NCBI RefSeq assembly: GCF_000243095.1
Contig: NZ_AHJE01000038.1
Span: forward strand, 45,281-109,280
Length of the DNA: 64,000 bases
DNA from: Cupriavidus basilensis OR16
GTDB lineage: Bacteria > Pseudomonadota > Gammaproteobacteria > Burkholderiales > Burkholderiaceae
Direction: 5' to 3'
This document shows, piece by piece, positions 35,761-44,604 of the stretch. The translations under genes and the position numbers were made by a program. A model generated the notes under the pieces. That model was not told the origin of the DNA. It worked only from the letters and a program-made list of their open reading frames with translations, and ran no database searches. The first letter of the stretch is position 1. Each line of letters opens with the position of its first letter.

Positions 35761-35774
35761 TGCAAACGTTTGCA
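35761..35774 (-). promoter_or_regulatory. LacI-family operator, copy 3 (dioxygenase operon)
   Basis: TGCAAACGTTTGCA directly after CATAAT on the minus strand, 24 bp before the dioxygenase ATG at 35737. It lies where a repressor would block initiation. Twenty bases including the -10 block are identical to the site at 28524. Confidence 0.82.
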
Positions 35775-35893
35775 TTATGGGCTGCCTTCTGAAAAAATCT
35801 GAAAAAATCAAGGACATTTGCAATTGGACCGGCCCGCACCGCTATGCTGTAGCACGGGCGAGCGCCGCCCTCTTCACAAACTTGAACCCAGCC

Positions 35894-36646
35894 ATGCCAA
35901 CCACACCAGACCCCAAGCCAGCCATGCCCCCCGCGCAACCGCGGGCGATCGCCAGGGAAGTATTCAAGGCCGCCCTGCTCAGCCTGGTGGCGGGCTATGT
36001 CGACGTAGTCGGCTTTATCGCCCTGTTCGGCCTGTTCACCGCGCACGTCACCGGCAACTTTGTCATGCTCGGCGTGGAACTGGCGCACTCCACCGGCGGC
36101 GTGCTGGCCAAGCTGCTGGCGCTGCCGGTATTCGCCCTGTCGGTGGCGGGCACCAAGATTGCCGTCGATGCCATGCAGGCACGCGGCAGGCCGCCGCTGC
36201 CGCCGCTGCTGGTCACGCAAAGCGTGCTGCTGGCCGCCTTCATGCTGGCGGGCATCATGGGCTCGCCCATCGCCTCGCCCGACATGGCGTCGGCCATCGC
36301 CACCGGCATGCTGGGCGTCGCGGCCATGGCGATCCAGAACGCGCAATCCCGCATCGTGCTGACAGACCATGTGCCGACCACCATCATGACGGGCAACAGC
36401 ACGCAGGTCATCATCGACCTGGTCGAGCTGCGCAGCGCCTCGCCCGACAAGGTGGCCGCCGCCAGGAACCGGCTGCGCAAGATGGTCCCCGCCATCGCCG
36501 CGTTCGCGGCCGGGGCCGTGTCCGGCGCCTATGCCTATGTGCAGTTGTCGTTCTGGTGCCTGGCCGTGCCGATCTTCATCCTGCTGGCGCTGGCGTACAG
36601 CTACCGGGCCGGGCCTGCCGCGTCCCTGGCCGGCAGGCAAGCGTAG
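35894..36646 (+). CDS. DUF1275 (YoaK-like) membrane protein
   Basis: Inner-membrane protein of 250 residues with about six spans. The family signature is clear: LLSLVAGYVDVVGFIALFGLFTAHVTGNFV, IQNAQSRIVLTDHVPTTIMTGNSTQ. The ATG at 35894 starts the coding sense; the open frame upstream belongs to antisense of the dioxygenase. Function in the family is unknown, probably transport. It is transcribed away from the LacI-controlled operon, so operator copy 3 lies between the two. Confidence 0.92.
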   Translation: MPTTPDPKPAMPPAQPRAIAREVFKAALLSLVAGYVDVVGFIALFGLFTAHVTGNFVMLGVELAHSTGGVLAKLLALPVFALSVAGTKIAVDAMQARGRPPLPPLLVTQSVLLAAFMLAGIMGSPIASPDMASAIATGMLGVAAMAIQNAQSRIVLTDHVPTTIMTGNSTQVIIDLVELRSASPDKVAAARNRLRKMVPAIAAFAAGAVSGAYAYVQLSFWCLAVPIFILLALAYSYRAGPAASLAGRQA

Positions 36647-36759
36647 CGCCGGGGCGAAGCCATTGGCGCATGCCCGGCGCCCGACGTCCCCCGCGATGTG
36701 TCCTATAGTTCAAAGCCAGTGGCACCCAGCAAGCGCCACGGCAAGGCACAAGGAGACGC

Positions 36760-38157
36760 ATGATGGCAACCTGGAAGCCCGATCCCAGTTTCTACCCGTC
36801 ACCCCGCCTGGCCGCAAAGGCGCCGCCCGAAGCACTCGCCTATGTGGCGATGTTCGATCCCACGCGTACCCAGCCTGACGGCATTGCCGTAGTCGACGTC
36901 AATCCCGCCTCCAAGGCCTACGGCACCATCGTTGGCCAGGTCACGGTGCCCAACGTGGGGGACGAACTGCATCACTTCGGCTGGAACGCCTGCTCGTCCT
37001 GCCTCTGCCCGAATGCGCCGCACCCGCATATGGAGCGGCGCTACCTGGTGGTGCCGGGCCTGCGCTCGTCGCGCATCTACATCATCGACACCAAGCCCGA
37101 TTCGCTGCGGCCTGCCATCGCCAAGATCATCGAGCCGGGCGAACTGGCCGAGCACACCGGTTACTCGCGCCCGCACACCGTGCATTGCGGCCCCGGCGGC
37201 ATCTACGTGACCGCGCTGGGCAACGGCGAGGGCAAGGGGCCGGGCGGCATCATGCTGCTGGACCAGCAGAGCTTCGATCCGCTTGGGCAATGGGAGGTGG
37301 AGCGCGGCCCGCAGCATTTTGCCTATGACGGCTGGTGGCACCTTGGCTTCGACACGCTGGTGACCAGCGAATGGGGCACGCCCGACATGATCGAGGACGG
37401 CTTGGTGCCCGAGATCCTGCTCGGCTCGCGCTACGGCAGGCGGCTGCATTTCTGGGACATGACCAAACGCAAGCACCTGCAGGAAATCGACTTCGGCGAA
37501 GAGTACCAGCTCGTGTTCGAGCTACGCCCCGCGCACGATCCCACCAAGGCGTACGGCTTCGTCAACTGCGTGATCAGCCTGAAAGACCTGTCCTCATCCA
37601 TCTGGGTCTGGTATCGGGACGAAGGTAAATGGGCGATCCGCAAGATCATCGATATCCCTGCGCAAGCCGCGGACCCCGACCTCCTGCCGCCCATCCTCAA
37701 GGGCTTCAAGGCGGTGCCGCCGCTGGTCAGCGATATCGACCTGTCGATGGACGACCGCTTCCTCTACGTCTCCTGCTGGGGCACCGGCGAGTTGCTGCAG
37801 TACGACGTCTCCGACCCGTTCGCGCCCAGGCAGACCGGCTGCGTGCGCATCGGCGGCATCGTCTCGCGCGCCACGCATCCGGGCGCCGGCGGCGCCGCGC
37901 TCAACGGCGGCCCGCAGATGGTGGAAGTCAGCCGCGACGGGCGGCGCATCTACTTCACCAACTCGCTCTACGGCGCGGTCGACGCGCAGTTCTACCCGGA
38001 GGGCATCGAGGGGTGGATGGTCAAGCTGGACGCCGCGCCCGACGGCGGCATCGCCTTCGACCCGCGCTTCTTCCTGCGCTGGCCGGCCGGCCATCGCCCG
38101 CACCAGGTCAGGCTGGAAGGGGGTGACTGCTCATCGGATTCGTATTGCTTCCCATAG
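36760..38157 (+). CDS. Selenium-binding-protein-56 family, methanethiol oxidase-like
   Basis: Beta-propeller protein of 465 residues of the SBP56/MtoX family; characterised bacterial members oxidise methanethiol to formaldehyde, H2S and H2O2, using copper. Signatures: DELHHFGWNACSSCLCPNAP (conserved CxxC-type cysteines), SRPHTVHCGPGGIYVTALG, FDTLVTSEWGTPDMIEDG and PHQVRLEGGDCSSDSY. There is no signal peptide in this reading, although periplasmic members have one. The ATG is doubled (36760 and 36763) after AAGGAGACGC. A small membrane protein gene follows 54 bp later and is probably co-transcribed. Confidence 0.92.
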   Translation: MMATWKPDPSFYPSPRLAAKAPPEALAYVAMFDPTRTQPDGIAVVDVNPASKAYGTIVGQVTVPNVGDELHHFGWNACSSCLCPNAPHPHMERRYLVVPGLRSSRIYIIDTKPDSLRPAIAKIIEPGELAEHTGYSRPHTVHCGPGGIYVTALGNGEGKGPGGIMLLDQQSFDPLGQWEVERGPQHFAYDGWWHLGFDTLVTSEWGTPDMIEDGLVPEILLGSRYGRRLHFWDMTKRKHLQEIDFGEEYQLVFELRPAHDPTKAYGFVNCVISLKDLSSSIWVWYRDEGKWAIRKIIDIPAQAADPDLLPPILKGFKAVPPLVSDIDLSMDDRFLYVSCWGTGELLQYDVSDPFAPRQTGCVRIGGIVSRATHPGAGGAALNGGPQMVEVSRDGRRIYFTNSLYGAVDAQFYPEGIEGWMVKLDAAPDGGIAFDPRFFLRWPAGHRPHQVRLEGGDCSSDSYCFP

Positions 38158-38211
38158 ACAGACGCAAACGCCATAGCGCCATCACCCCATCGCGCCGAGA
38201 GCGCCCCCGCC

Positions 38212-38895
38212 ATGTTCGCCATCACTGGCGTGCCGCTTGGCACGCAGTTCGCCACGCAGTGGTCCGCCCTGTGGCCACTCTGGTGGCCATGGCTGGCCAT
38301 CGCCGCGCTTGGCCTGTTCCACGGTATCAATCCCGCCATGGGCTGGCTGTTTGCCGTGGCGCTGGGGCTGCATCGCGGGCGGCGCAAGGTGGTGCTGCTG
38401 GCGCTGCTGCCGATCGCGCTCGGCCACGCCATCGCGGTGGCCTTGGTGCTCGCCGCCACGCTCGCGCTGGGCAGCCTGCTCGATCCCCAATGGCTGGCGC
38501 GCGCCGGCGGCGCGGTGCTGATCGGCTGGGCCGCCTGGCACGCCCTGCGCGGCCACCGCCAGCGCCCCCGCGTGGGCATGCAGGCCGGCATGGCCGGGCT
38601 GGCGCTATGGTCGTTCCTGATGGCGGGCGCGCACGGCGCGGGGCTGATGCTAGTGCCCGCGCTGCTGCCGCTGTGCCGCGCTGCCGCGGGCGCGCCGGCG
38701 GCGGGCGGACCGCTCATCCCGGCGCTGCTGGCGCTCGGTTTGCACACGCTGGCCATGCTGCTGGCCATCGGCACCGTGGCACTGCTGGTGTACGACCGCA
38801 TCGGCGTGGGTTTCCTGCGCACCGGCTGGATCAACCTGGACCGGGTGTGGACGGTGGCGTTGACGGGGTGCGGCGCGGCATTGCTGTTGATGTAG
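38212..38895 (+). CDS. Multi-span membrane protein linked to the SBP56 gene
   Basis: A 227-residue protein with about six hydrophobic helices. The first contains ALGLFHGINPAMGWLFAVALGL (His-Gly...Asn-Pro pattern), and a later helix has LMAGAHGAGLMLVPALLPL; histidines inside helices recall metal- or cysteine-exporter folds (NicO/LysE-like). I recall similar proteins annotated loosely as ArcD-like antiporters, without evidence. Position behind the SBP56 gene suggests a role with copper supply or with the thiol substrate, which is inference only. Confidence 0.75.
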   Translation: MFAITGVPLGTQFATQWSALWPLWWPWLAIAALGLFHGINPAMGWLFAVALGLHRGRRKVVLLALLPIALGHAIAVALVLAATLALGSLLDPQWLARAGGAVLIGWAAWHALRGHRQRPRVGMQAGMAGLALWSFLMAGAHGAGLMLVPALLPLCRAAAGAPAAGGPLIPALLALGLHTLAMLLAIGTVALLVYDRIGVGFLRTGWINLDRVWTVALTGCGAALLLM

Positions 38896-39015
38896 GCCAT
38901 GGCCTTTTGAATGCTGTGATGCCACGAAAAGGTAGCAGCTAGACGACTCCATTCCCTTGCGCCCCGAAGACCATGCCCTCCGGTAGCCCAAATGCAAGGG
39001 ATTTGGGTATCGCGC

Positions 39016-40008
39016 CTAGTGCCCATCGGGATCGCCACCCTGCCCGATGCGCTTGACCAGCGCCTCCTCCTCGGCAAGCGTTGCTTGCAGTTCCTTGCCG
39101 AAGGCTTCCGGCGACGTACTGAACTCGGTGGTCGATCCAAGGCTCGCCTGGAGCGACACGAAACCCGGATCACGCGCGGCCTTGTGGATCGCCGCGAATA
39201 GTTGCTGCACGATCGGGCCCGGCGTGCCCGCCGGCGCGGCAAACCCGCCCCAGGACGCGAAGCCATACTGCTGCACGCCGGCTTCGGAGAACGTTGGCAC
39301 ATCGGCGATCTGCGGCACGCGCGCGGGCGTGGTGACGGCCAGCGCCCGCAGGGTGCCGACCTTGATGAGCGGCAGCGCCGTCGACAGCACCAGCACCGAG
39401 AAATCGATCTGCCCGCCCCGCAGCGCATTCACGGATTCCACCGCGCCCTTGTAGGGCACATGGAGAAACACCAGCCCGGGGCTGGACAAGCGCAGGTGCT
39501 CCACCGCCATATGCGCGGGCGATCCGATCCCCGCGGAGCCATAGCTCAGTTTGCCCGGGCTCTGCCTGGCCGCGGCCATCAGCGCTGGCAGGCTGCGGTA
39601 CGGCGAACTTGCCGGCACCACGGCAACGAACGCTGAGGCATTGAGCTTGGTGATGGGCTGCAGGCTCTTCGGCAGGTCGATTTTCTTCGACATGGCCGCC
39701 ACCGTGACAAGGCCGGAGGTGATGTATGCGACGGTGTAGCCGTCGGGCGCGGCGCCTGCCACCACCTGCGCGCCCAGCAGCGTGGACGCGCCTGGCTTGT
39801 TGTCGACGATCACGGGCACACCCAGGCCGCGGCCCAGGCTCTCGGCCAGCTTGCGCGCCGAGATGTCGGGCCCGCCACCCGCCGGATAGGGCACCACGAT
39901 GCGGATCGGGCGGCTGGGCCAGTGCTGCGCACCCGATCCAATGGCGGGCAGGAGCGTGGGCAACAGGGCAATCGCAAATAGCGCGCGCCGGCGTTGAGGA
40001 CTGAACAT
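39016..40008 (-). CDS. Bug/TctC-family periplasmic solute-binding protein
   Basis: Receptor of 330 residues: signal peptide RRRALFAIALLPTLLPAIGSGA, then WPSRPIRIVVPYPAGGGPDI, VDNKPGASTLLGAQ, APDGYTVAY, HVPYKGAVESVNALRGGQID and LRALAVTTPAR. It is the last gene of the leftward operon starting at 45135 (63 bp after the sulfatase gene), so its ligand may be the sulfated or carboxylated substrate of that operon. No TctAB genes are present. Confidence 0.92.
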   Translation of the reverse strand: MFSPQRRRALFAIALLPTLLPAIGSGAQHWPSRPIRIVVPYPAGGGPDISARKLAESLGRGLGVPVIVDNKPGASTLLGAQVVAGAAPDGYTVAYITSGLVTVAAMSKKIDLPKSLQPITKLNASAFVAVVPASSPYRSLPALMAAARQSPGKLSYGSAGIGSPAHMAVEHLRLSSPGLVFLHVPYKGAVESVNALRGGQIDFSVLVLSTALPLIKVGTLRALAVTTPARVPQIADVPTFSEAGVQQYGFASWGGFAAPAGTPGPIVQQLFAAIHKAARDPGFVSLQASLGSTTEFSTSPEAFGKELQATLAEEEALVKRIGQGGDPDGH

Positions 40009-40071
40009 GACTGTCTCCTATCTTGTTTTCAAGCTGCGCCCGCTTGTTGCGCGGGCGCCCGGCTAATCGAT

Positions 40072-42369
40072 CTAATCGATCTGGGCGAGACGCTCCGGAC
40101 GGTTCGCCAGGCTGTCCGCCGCCTGTTTGCCAGGTGTCAGGCGGACGAAGCGGATGGCCCCGTTGTAGCGAAACGCGCCGCGCGCCTTGTAGCGCTCGCT
40201 GACCTTGAGGCGGCGGTCGCACCCCACATCCAGCCCCTCGCCCGTCAGGCGAAGAATGGTTGGCGACATGTCCATGGCTGCCATGGCGACCTGGCCGTCG
40301 AGCAGCACGGTTGCGCTTGCCCGGCGCGCGCCCAGTGCGCGGTGTTCCAGCACGAAGTGGTGGTCGCCCTGCGCCAGTGGCACCGGCGGTGGCGCCATGC
40401 TGCGCTCGCCGACGTTGTAGACCACGTGGAGCTGGCCATCTGCCACGAATACGCTCAGGCCGCCGAATGCATTGCCGAATGCCAGCAGCACGCCTTCGGA
40501 TCCTGGCTCGCTGGAGAAGCGGCACTCCAGCGTGTAGTCCCGGTCCGCGATCAACGGCGAGATCACCGCGGTCGGCACGGTGGACATGCCCGCATGGAAC
40601 GTCCTGGCAAGCGAATAGCTCTTCTCCAGGAACGGCGGCACCGCCAGCACCCGCCGGTTGTCGCGATTGTCCAGCGGGTATATGTGGTTGGCCTGCGCGT
40701 CCGCCTCGAACTCCGCGACCAGCTCGGCCAGCACGCCGCGATTCGCGGCCGCGACGTCTTCGCACTCCGTCGGGTCGCGCAACAGGTCGAACAGCATCCA
40801 GTTGTCCAGGTCGATGCGGGTGCCTGGCGGCTGCAGCGAGACGATCTTCCAGTGGTCGCGGATATAGCCGCGATTGCCCTCCAGCTCGTAATGTTGCCGG
40901 GTGCGCCGGGTCGCCTGCGCAGGGTCCGCCAGCATGGCGCGGAACGAGATCCCGTTGAGGCCACGGGTGCGATTGCCACGGAAACGATCCGGATAGTCGA
41001 TGCCGGCGATCTCCATCAGCGTGGGCAAGGTGTCCGTCACGTGGATCCACTCGCGCCGGATTGCGCCGCCATCCCGGATCCCTTGCGGCCAGTGCACGAT
41101 GTAAGGCACGCGGATGCCGCCATTCATCGGCGTGCGCTTGTAGAAGCGGAACGGCGTGTTGGATGCATTGCCCCATCCAACCGGATACGCGGCATACGAA
41201 TCCACCCCGCCCAGTTTCCCGTCCCGCATCATGTCGGCGGCAAGACTGGCCGGCTCCACGCCGGAGACCCGCTTCTCGAAGATGTTGGCCGCGCCCTGCG
41301 GCCCGCCGATCGACGAGGCGCCATTGTCGGAGGTGAGGATGAATAGGGTGTTGTCCAGCACGCCGGCATCGCGCAGGTGATCGGCGAGCCTGCCGATGTT
41401 CTGGTCGATGTTGTCAACCATGGCGGCATACACGGCCATGTAATGCGCATACAGGCTGCGTTGTTCGGGTGTGAGCTGGTCCCATGCGGGGATATTGGAG
41501 CCGCGGTCCGAGAGCTGCCAGTCCGCCGGTATCACGCCCTGCGCGCGTTGCCGCTCATAGCGCTGGCGGCGGATCTCGTCCCAACCCTGGTCGTACTCGC
41601 CGGCATAGCGCTCGATATCCTGCGGCTTGGCCTGCAGCGGCACGTGGGGCGCGTTGTGCGCCAGGTACAGGAAGAACGGCTTGTCCGGACTGGCGCCCTG
41701 GTGCGCCTTGAGCCAGCCGATGGCCTTGTCGGTCCAGTCGTCGCTACAGTAATAGTCCTCCGGATAGTCGTCGGTATCCAGAAAGCTGTTGCCCTCCACC
41801 AGTTGCCCTGGCGCGAAGTAGTTTGTCTCAGCAGCAAGAAAGCCATAGAAGCGATCGAACCCCCGCTGCAGCGGCCACGAATCGCGCGCGCCCGCGGGCG
41901 AGACATTATGGTCGGCCGTGTTGTGCCATTTGCCCACCGCGTAGGTGGAGAAGCCGCGTTCGCGCAGCAGCTCGGCCATGGTCGGCGCGTCGCTTGCCAT
42001 TTCGCCGGCCTGATAGCCGGGATATCCGGGATTGTTGTGGGTCAGCCAGCCGCAGCCCACCGCGTGCGGATTCTTGCCGGTCATCAGGGCGGCGCGGGCC
42101 GGCGTGCACATGGGCACCGTGGTGTAGTTGGCAAAGCGCAGCCCGCCTTGCGCCAGCGCGTCGATATGCGGGGTGCGGATCTCGCTGCCAAAGCAGCCGA
42201 AATCCGAAAAGCCCAGATCGTCGAGCAGCACCACGACAATGTTCGGCGTGCCGGGCAGGGCCGCACGCTGCGCGGGCCACCACGGCTGCGACTCCTGCAA
42301 CGTCTTGCCGATGGTACCCCGATAGCCGTTGGCGGCGCCGCTGGCATGGCTGAATTCTGTGTGTTCCAT
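40072..42369 (-). CDS. Type I sulfatase (arylsulfatase family)
   Basis: Sulfatase of 765 residues of the alkaline-phosphatase-like fold. NIVVVLLDDLGFSDFGCFG gives metal-binding aspartates; the formylglycine motif C-T-P-A-R-A-A-L-M-T-G marks the catalytic Cys to be converted to formylglycine; GKWHN, NAPHVPL and LTSDNGASS supply further active-site residues. The C-terminal third is beta-rich. The ATG at 42369 (GGGA 8 bases upstream) is preferred over the TTG at 42375. No signal peptide, so it is cytoplasmic and the sulfate ester must be imported. No formylglycine-generating enzyme gene is in the window. It is the fourth gene of the ThDP/GMC/sulfatase operon. Confidence 0.93.
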   Translation of the reverse strand: MEHTEFSHASGAANGYRGTIGKTLQESQPWWPAQRAALPGTPNIVVVLLDDLGFSDFGCFGSEIRTPHIDALAQGGLRFANYTTVPMCTPARAALMTGKNPHAVGCGWLTHNNPGYPGYQAGEMASDAPTMAELLRERGFSTYAVGKWHNTADHNVSPAGARDSWPLQRGFDRFYGFLAAETNYFAPGQLVEGNSFLDTDDYPEDYYCSDDWTDKAIGWLKAHQGASPDKPFFLYLAHNAPHVPLQAKPQDIERYAGEYDQGWDEIRRQRYERQRAQGVIPADWQLSDRGSNIPAWDQLTPEQRSLYAHYMAVYAAMVDNIDQNIGRLADHLRDAGVLDNTLFILTSDNGASSIGGPQGAANIFEKRVSGVEPASLAADMMRDGKLGGVDSYAAYPVGWGNASNTPFRFYKRTPMNGGIRVPYIVHWPQGIRDGGAIRREWIHVTDTLPTLMEIAGIDYPDRFRGNRTRGLNGISFRAMLADPAQATRRTRQHYELEGNRGYIRDHWKIVSLQPPGTRIDLDNWMLFDLLRDPTECEDVAAANRGVLAELVAEFEADAQANHIYPLDNRDNRRVLAVPPFLEKSYSLARTFHAGMSTVPTAVISPLIADRDYTLECRFSSEPGSEGVLLAFGNAFGGLSVFVADGQLHVVYNVGERSMAPPPVPLAQGDHHFVLEHRALGARRASATVLLDGQVAMAAMDMSPTILRLTGEGLDVGCDRRLKVSERYKARGAFRYNGAIRFVRLTPGKQAADSLANRPERLAQID

Positions 42370-42390
42370 TTGCAATCCCGAGGTTTGCGA

Positions 42391-44007
42391 TCAGACCGAC
42401 CGGCCAAGAATCAGGTCGGCGGCTTTCTCACCGATCATGATCGAGGCGGCATTCGTATTGGAGGAAGGCATGGTCGGCATGATCGAGGAATCGACCACGC
42501 GCAGGCTGGCCAGCCCGTGCACCTTCAGCGCGGGGTCCACCACGGCCATTTCGTCATGGCCCATCTTGCAGGTGCCGATCGGATGCCAGGAGGTCTGCCC
42601 GGCCTTCCTGATGTAGGCGAGTAGTTCGTCGTCGGCACGGATATCGATGCCCGGACGGGTCTCGCGCACGATGTAGGGCGACAGGCCTGGTTGCCCGGCG
42701 ATGCGCCGCGCCAGCCGCAGGCCGTCGAGCATCGCCGCCTGGTCGGCGGCGGCCGAGAAATAGGCGGGGTCGATGCGGGGCGCCGCCAGCGGATCGGCGC
42801 TGGCGATATGGAGCCGGCCCCTGGACTCGGGGCGGAGCTGGAAGAAGCCGATGGAGAAGCCGGGGAATTCGTCGAGCCCGTAGCCTTTCGTGCGCGCGTA
42901 GCGGTCCTTGCCGCTCAGGTGGTGCAACTGCACCTTGACCTGCGTGCGCGACTGCGTCGGCGCGGTCCGTGCCAGCGCATGGGCGGAAGCGGACGGGGTG
43001 GACATCATGCCCTTGCGCGTCGCGACGTAGTGCAGGCCCATCCAGAGCTGCCTGAGCGGGCTGCGAAGGGCGTCGTTCAGCGTGATTGGCTTGGCGCATT
43101 CATAGGTAAGCCGGCACTGAAGGTGATCCGACAGGTTCTCGCCTACGCCGGGCAGATGATGCAGCACCTGCACGCCATGCTGCGTCAGCAGCGTGCGATC
43201 GCCCACGCCCGAAAGCTCGAGGAGCTGCGGCGACTTGATCGGCCCCGCGCTGAGAATCACTTCGCGGCGGGCGAGCGCCTGTTTCTTCACCCCGCCCTGT
43301 AGATACTCGATGCCGATGGCCTTCTTGCCGTCAAACAATACGCGAGTCGCCGTGGCATCGACCTGCAGGTCGAGATTCGCGTTCCGGCGGCCGTGCAGGT
43401 AGCCGATGGCCGTACTGCACCGCTGGCCGCGCCGCGTCGAGAGCTGCAGGTAGGAGGCGCCCTCGTATTGCGCGCCGTTGTAGTCCTGCGTACGCGGAAT
43501 GCCCGCCTCTTCGCAGGCGCGCAGAAAACCCTCGGAGAGTTCATGCTGCATGCCGTCCAGCGAGCTGACGGCGATCGGACCTTCGCGGCCGCGATAGTCG
43601 CCGGAGCCAAGCGTCGTCGCCTCCAGCCGCTTGAAGTACGGCAGCAGGTCGGCGTAGCCCCATCCGGCATTGCCCAGCGCCTGCCAGTGGTCGAACTCGG
43701 CGGGTTCGCCGCGCACGTAGATCATGCCGTTGACGGAACTGGAGCCGCCCGGCAGCCGGCCGCGCGGCCAGTAGATCTCCTGCCCCTCCAGGCACGACTG
43801 CCCGATGGTCTTGAACGGCCACACATAGTCAGGGTTGAGCAGCAGCTTGGCGATGCCGATTGGCGCGCGCACCCAGAAATCGCGCTCGCGGCGCTGTCCT
43901 GCTTCCAGCAGCAAGACCCTGCCCGTGCCGCGCTCGGCGAGCCGGGTGGCGAGCGTCGCGCCGGAGGAGCCGGCACCCACCACGATGAAGTCGAAGTCCG
44001 GCGTCAT
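42391..44007 (-). CDS. GMC-family FAD oxidoreductase (choline dehydrogenase-like)
   Basis: Flavin alcohol dehydrogenase of 538 residues: FIVVGAGSSGATLATRLAE dinucleotide motif with Glu in LLLEAGQ, GMC signature WPRGRLPGGSSSVNGMIYVR, second signature SAGPIKSPQLLELSGVGD, and active-site TSWHPIGTCKMG with C-terminal PSSNTNAASIMIGEKAAD. It oxidises a primary or secondary alcohol to aldehyde/ketone, passing electrons to a quinone or O2. It overlaps the ThDP subunit gene by ATGA and precedes the sulfatase gene by 22 bp. In this operon it could oxidise the alcohol that the sulfatase releases. Confidence 0.94.
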   Translation of the reverse strand: MTPDFDFIVVGAGSSGATLATRLAERGTGRVLLLEAGQRRERDFWVRAPIGIAKLLLNPDYVWPFKTIGQSCLEGQEIYWPRGRLPGGSSSVNGMIYVRGEPAEFDHWQALGNAGWGYADLLPYFKRLEATTLGSGDYRGREGPIAVSSLDGMQHELSEGFLRACEEAGIPRTQDYNGAQYEGASYLQLSTRRGQRCSTAIGYLHGRRNANLDLQVDATATRVLFDGKKAIGIEYLQGGVKKQALARREVILSAGPIKSPQLLELSGVGDRTLLTQHGVQVLHHLPGVGENLSDHLQCRLTYECAKPITLNDALRSPLRQLWMGLHYVATRKGMMSTPSASAHALARTAPTQSRTQVKVQLHHLSGKDRYARTKGYGLDEFPGFSIGFFQLRPESRGRLHIASADPLAAPRIDPAYFSAAADQAAMLDGLRLARRIAGQPGLSPYIVRETRPGIDIRADDELLAYIRKAGQTSWHPIGTCKMGHDEMAVVDPALKVHGLASLRVVDSSIMPTMPSSNTNAASIMIGEKAADLILGRSV

Positions 44008-44592
44008 TCGCGGCTCCCCGATGCATTGAGCCAGTGCGAAAGCGCGGCGGCTTCCTGCCCCATGCGCTCGAACTGGCGGTCGGGCATTTCCTGCTGCGGA
44101 TTCTCCTGGCCGATGCGCGCGGGCTCGGGCGCCACGCAGAGTTCGTAGAAGGCCGGACCGTCGATGCGATGCATGGCCGACGCAACCTCGCGCAAGGTGG
44201 CGAGGTTGTCGATGCGCACCACGTGGCGGTAGCCCGCCGCGCGTGCCAGGCCGCAGAAATCGGTAATGCCCTGCCCCGGCGCCCGCAGGTTGACCCCGCC
44301 GGTAAACTGGGTGCCGTTATTCACCACGAAATGCGCGAAGCGGCGCGGCTGCTGGCCAGCCACGGTGACCAGGCCGCCAAGCTGCATCAGCAGGCTGGCA
44401 TCCCCGTCCACCACCACCACGCCGCGTTCGGGATGCGCAAGCGCCAGGCCAAGCCCGAGCCCCGCGGCACCGCCCCAGGCGTCCGGATGTCACGCCTAGC
44501 GCATCGAACACATACATGGAGCCCATGGTCGTGACCAGCAACGCGCCCGCACGCGACGCTTCGATAACCTGGCAAGCTTCAGCGATTCTCAT
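44004..44592 (-). pseudogene. ThDP-dependent decarboxylase, pyrophosphate-binding (beta) subunit, frameshifted
   Basis: Beta subunit of a two-subunit ThDP decarboxylase of the sulfopyruvate/phosphonopyruvate type. The N part from the ATG at 44592 reads EASRAGALLVTTMGSMYVFD and ALGV. The rest, AWGGAAGLGLGLALAHPERG, VVVVDGDASLLMQLGGLVTV (GDG-type ThDP/Mg motif) and FVVNNGTQFTGG, is one frame over. Removing one base (T at 44490 on the plus strand) joins them as GVHPDAWGG and gives 195 residues. The alpha subunit gene is 12 bp upstream. Unlike the other one-base lesions in this window this one is not in a homopolymer run. Confidence 0.82.
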
Positions 44593-44604
44593 GACGGTGT
44601 CTCC

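Noticed and set aside
39170..41176. Leftward open frame of 668 codons overlapping the Bug and sulfatase genes
   Set aside because: It lies in a different frame across two clear genes, and its Arg/Gly/Ala-rich product has no recognisable motif.
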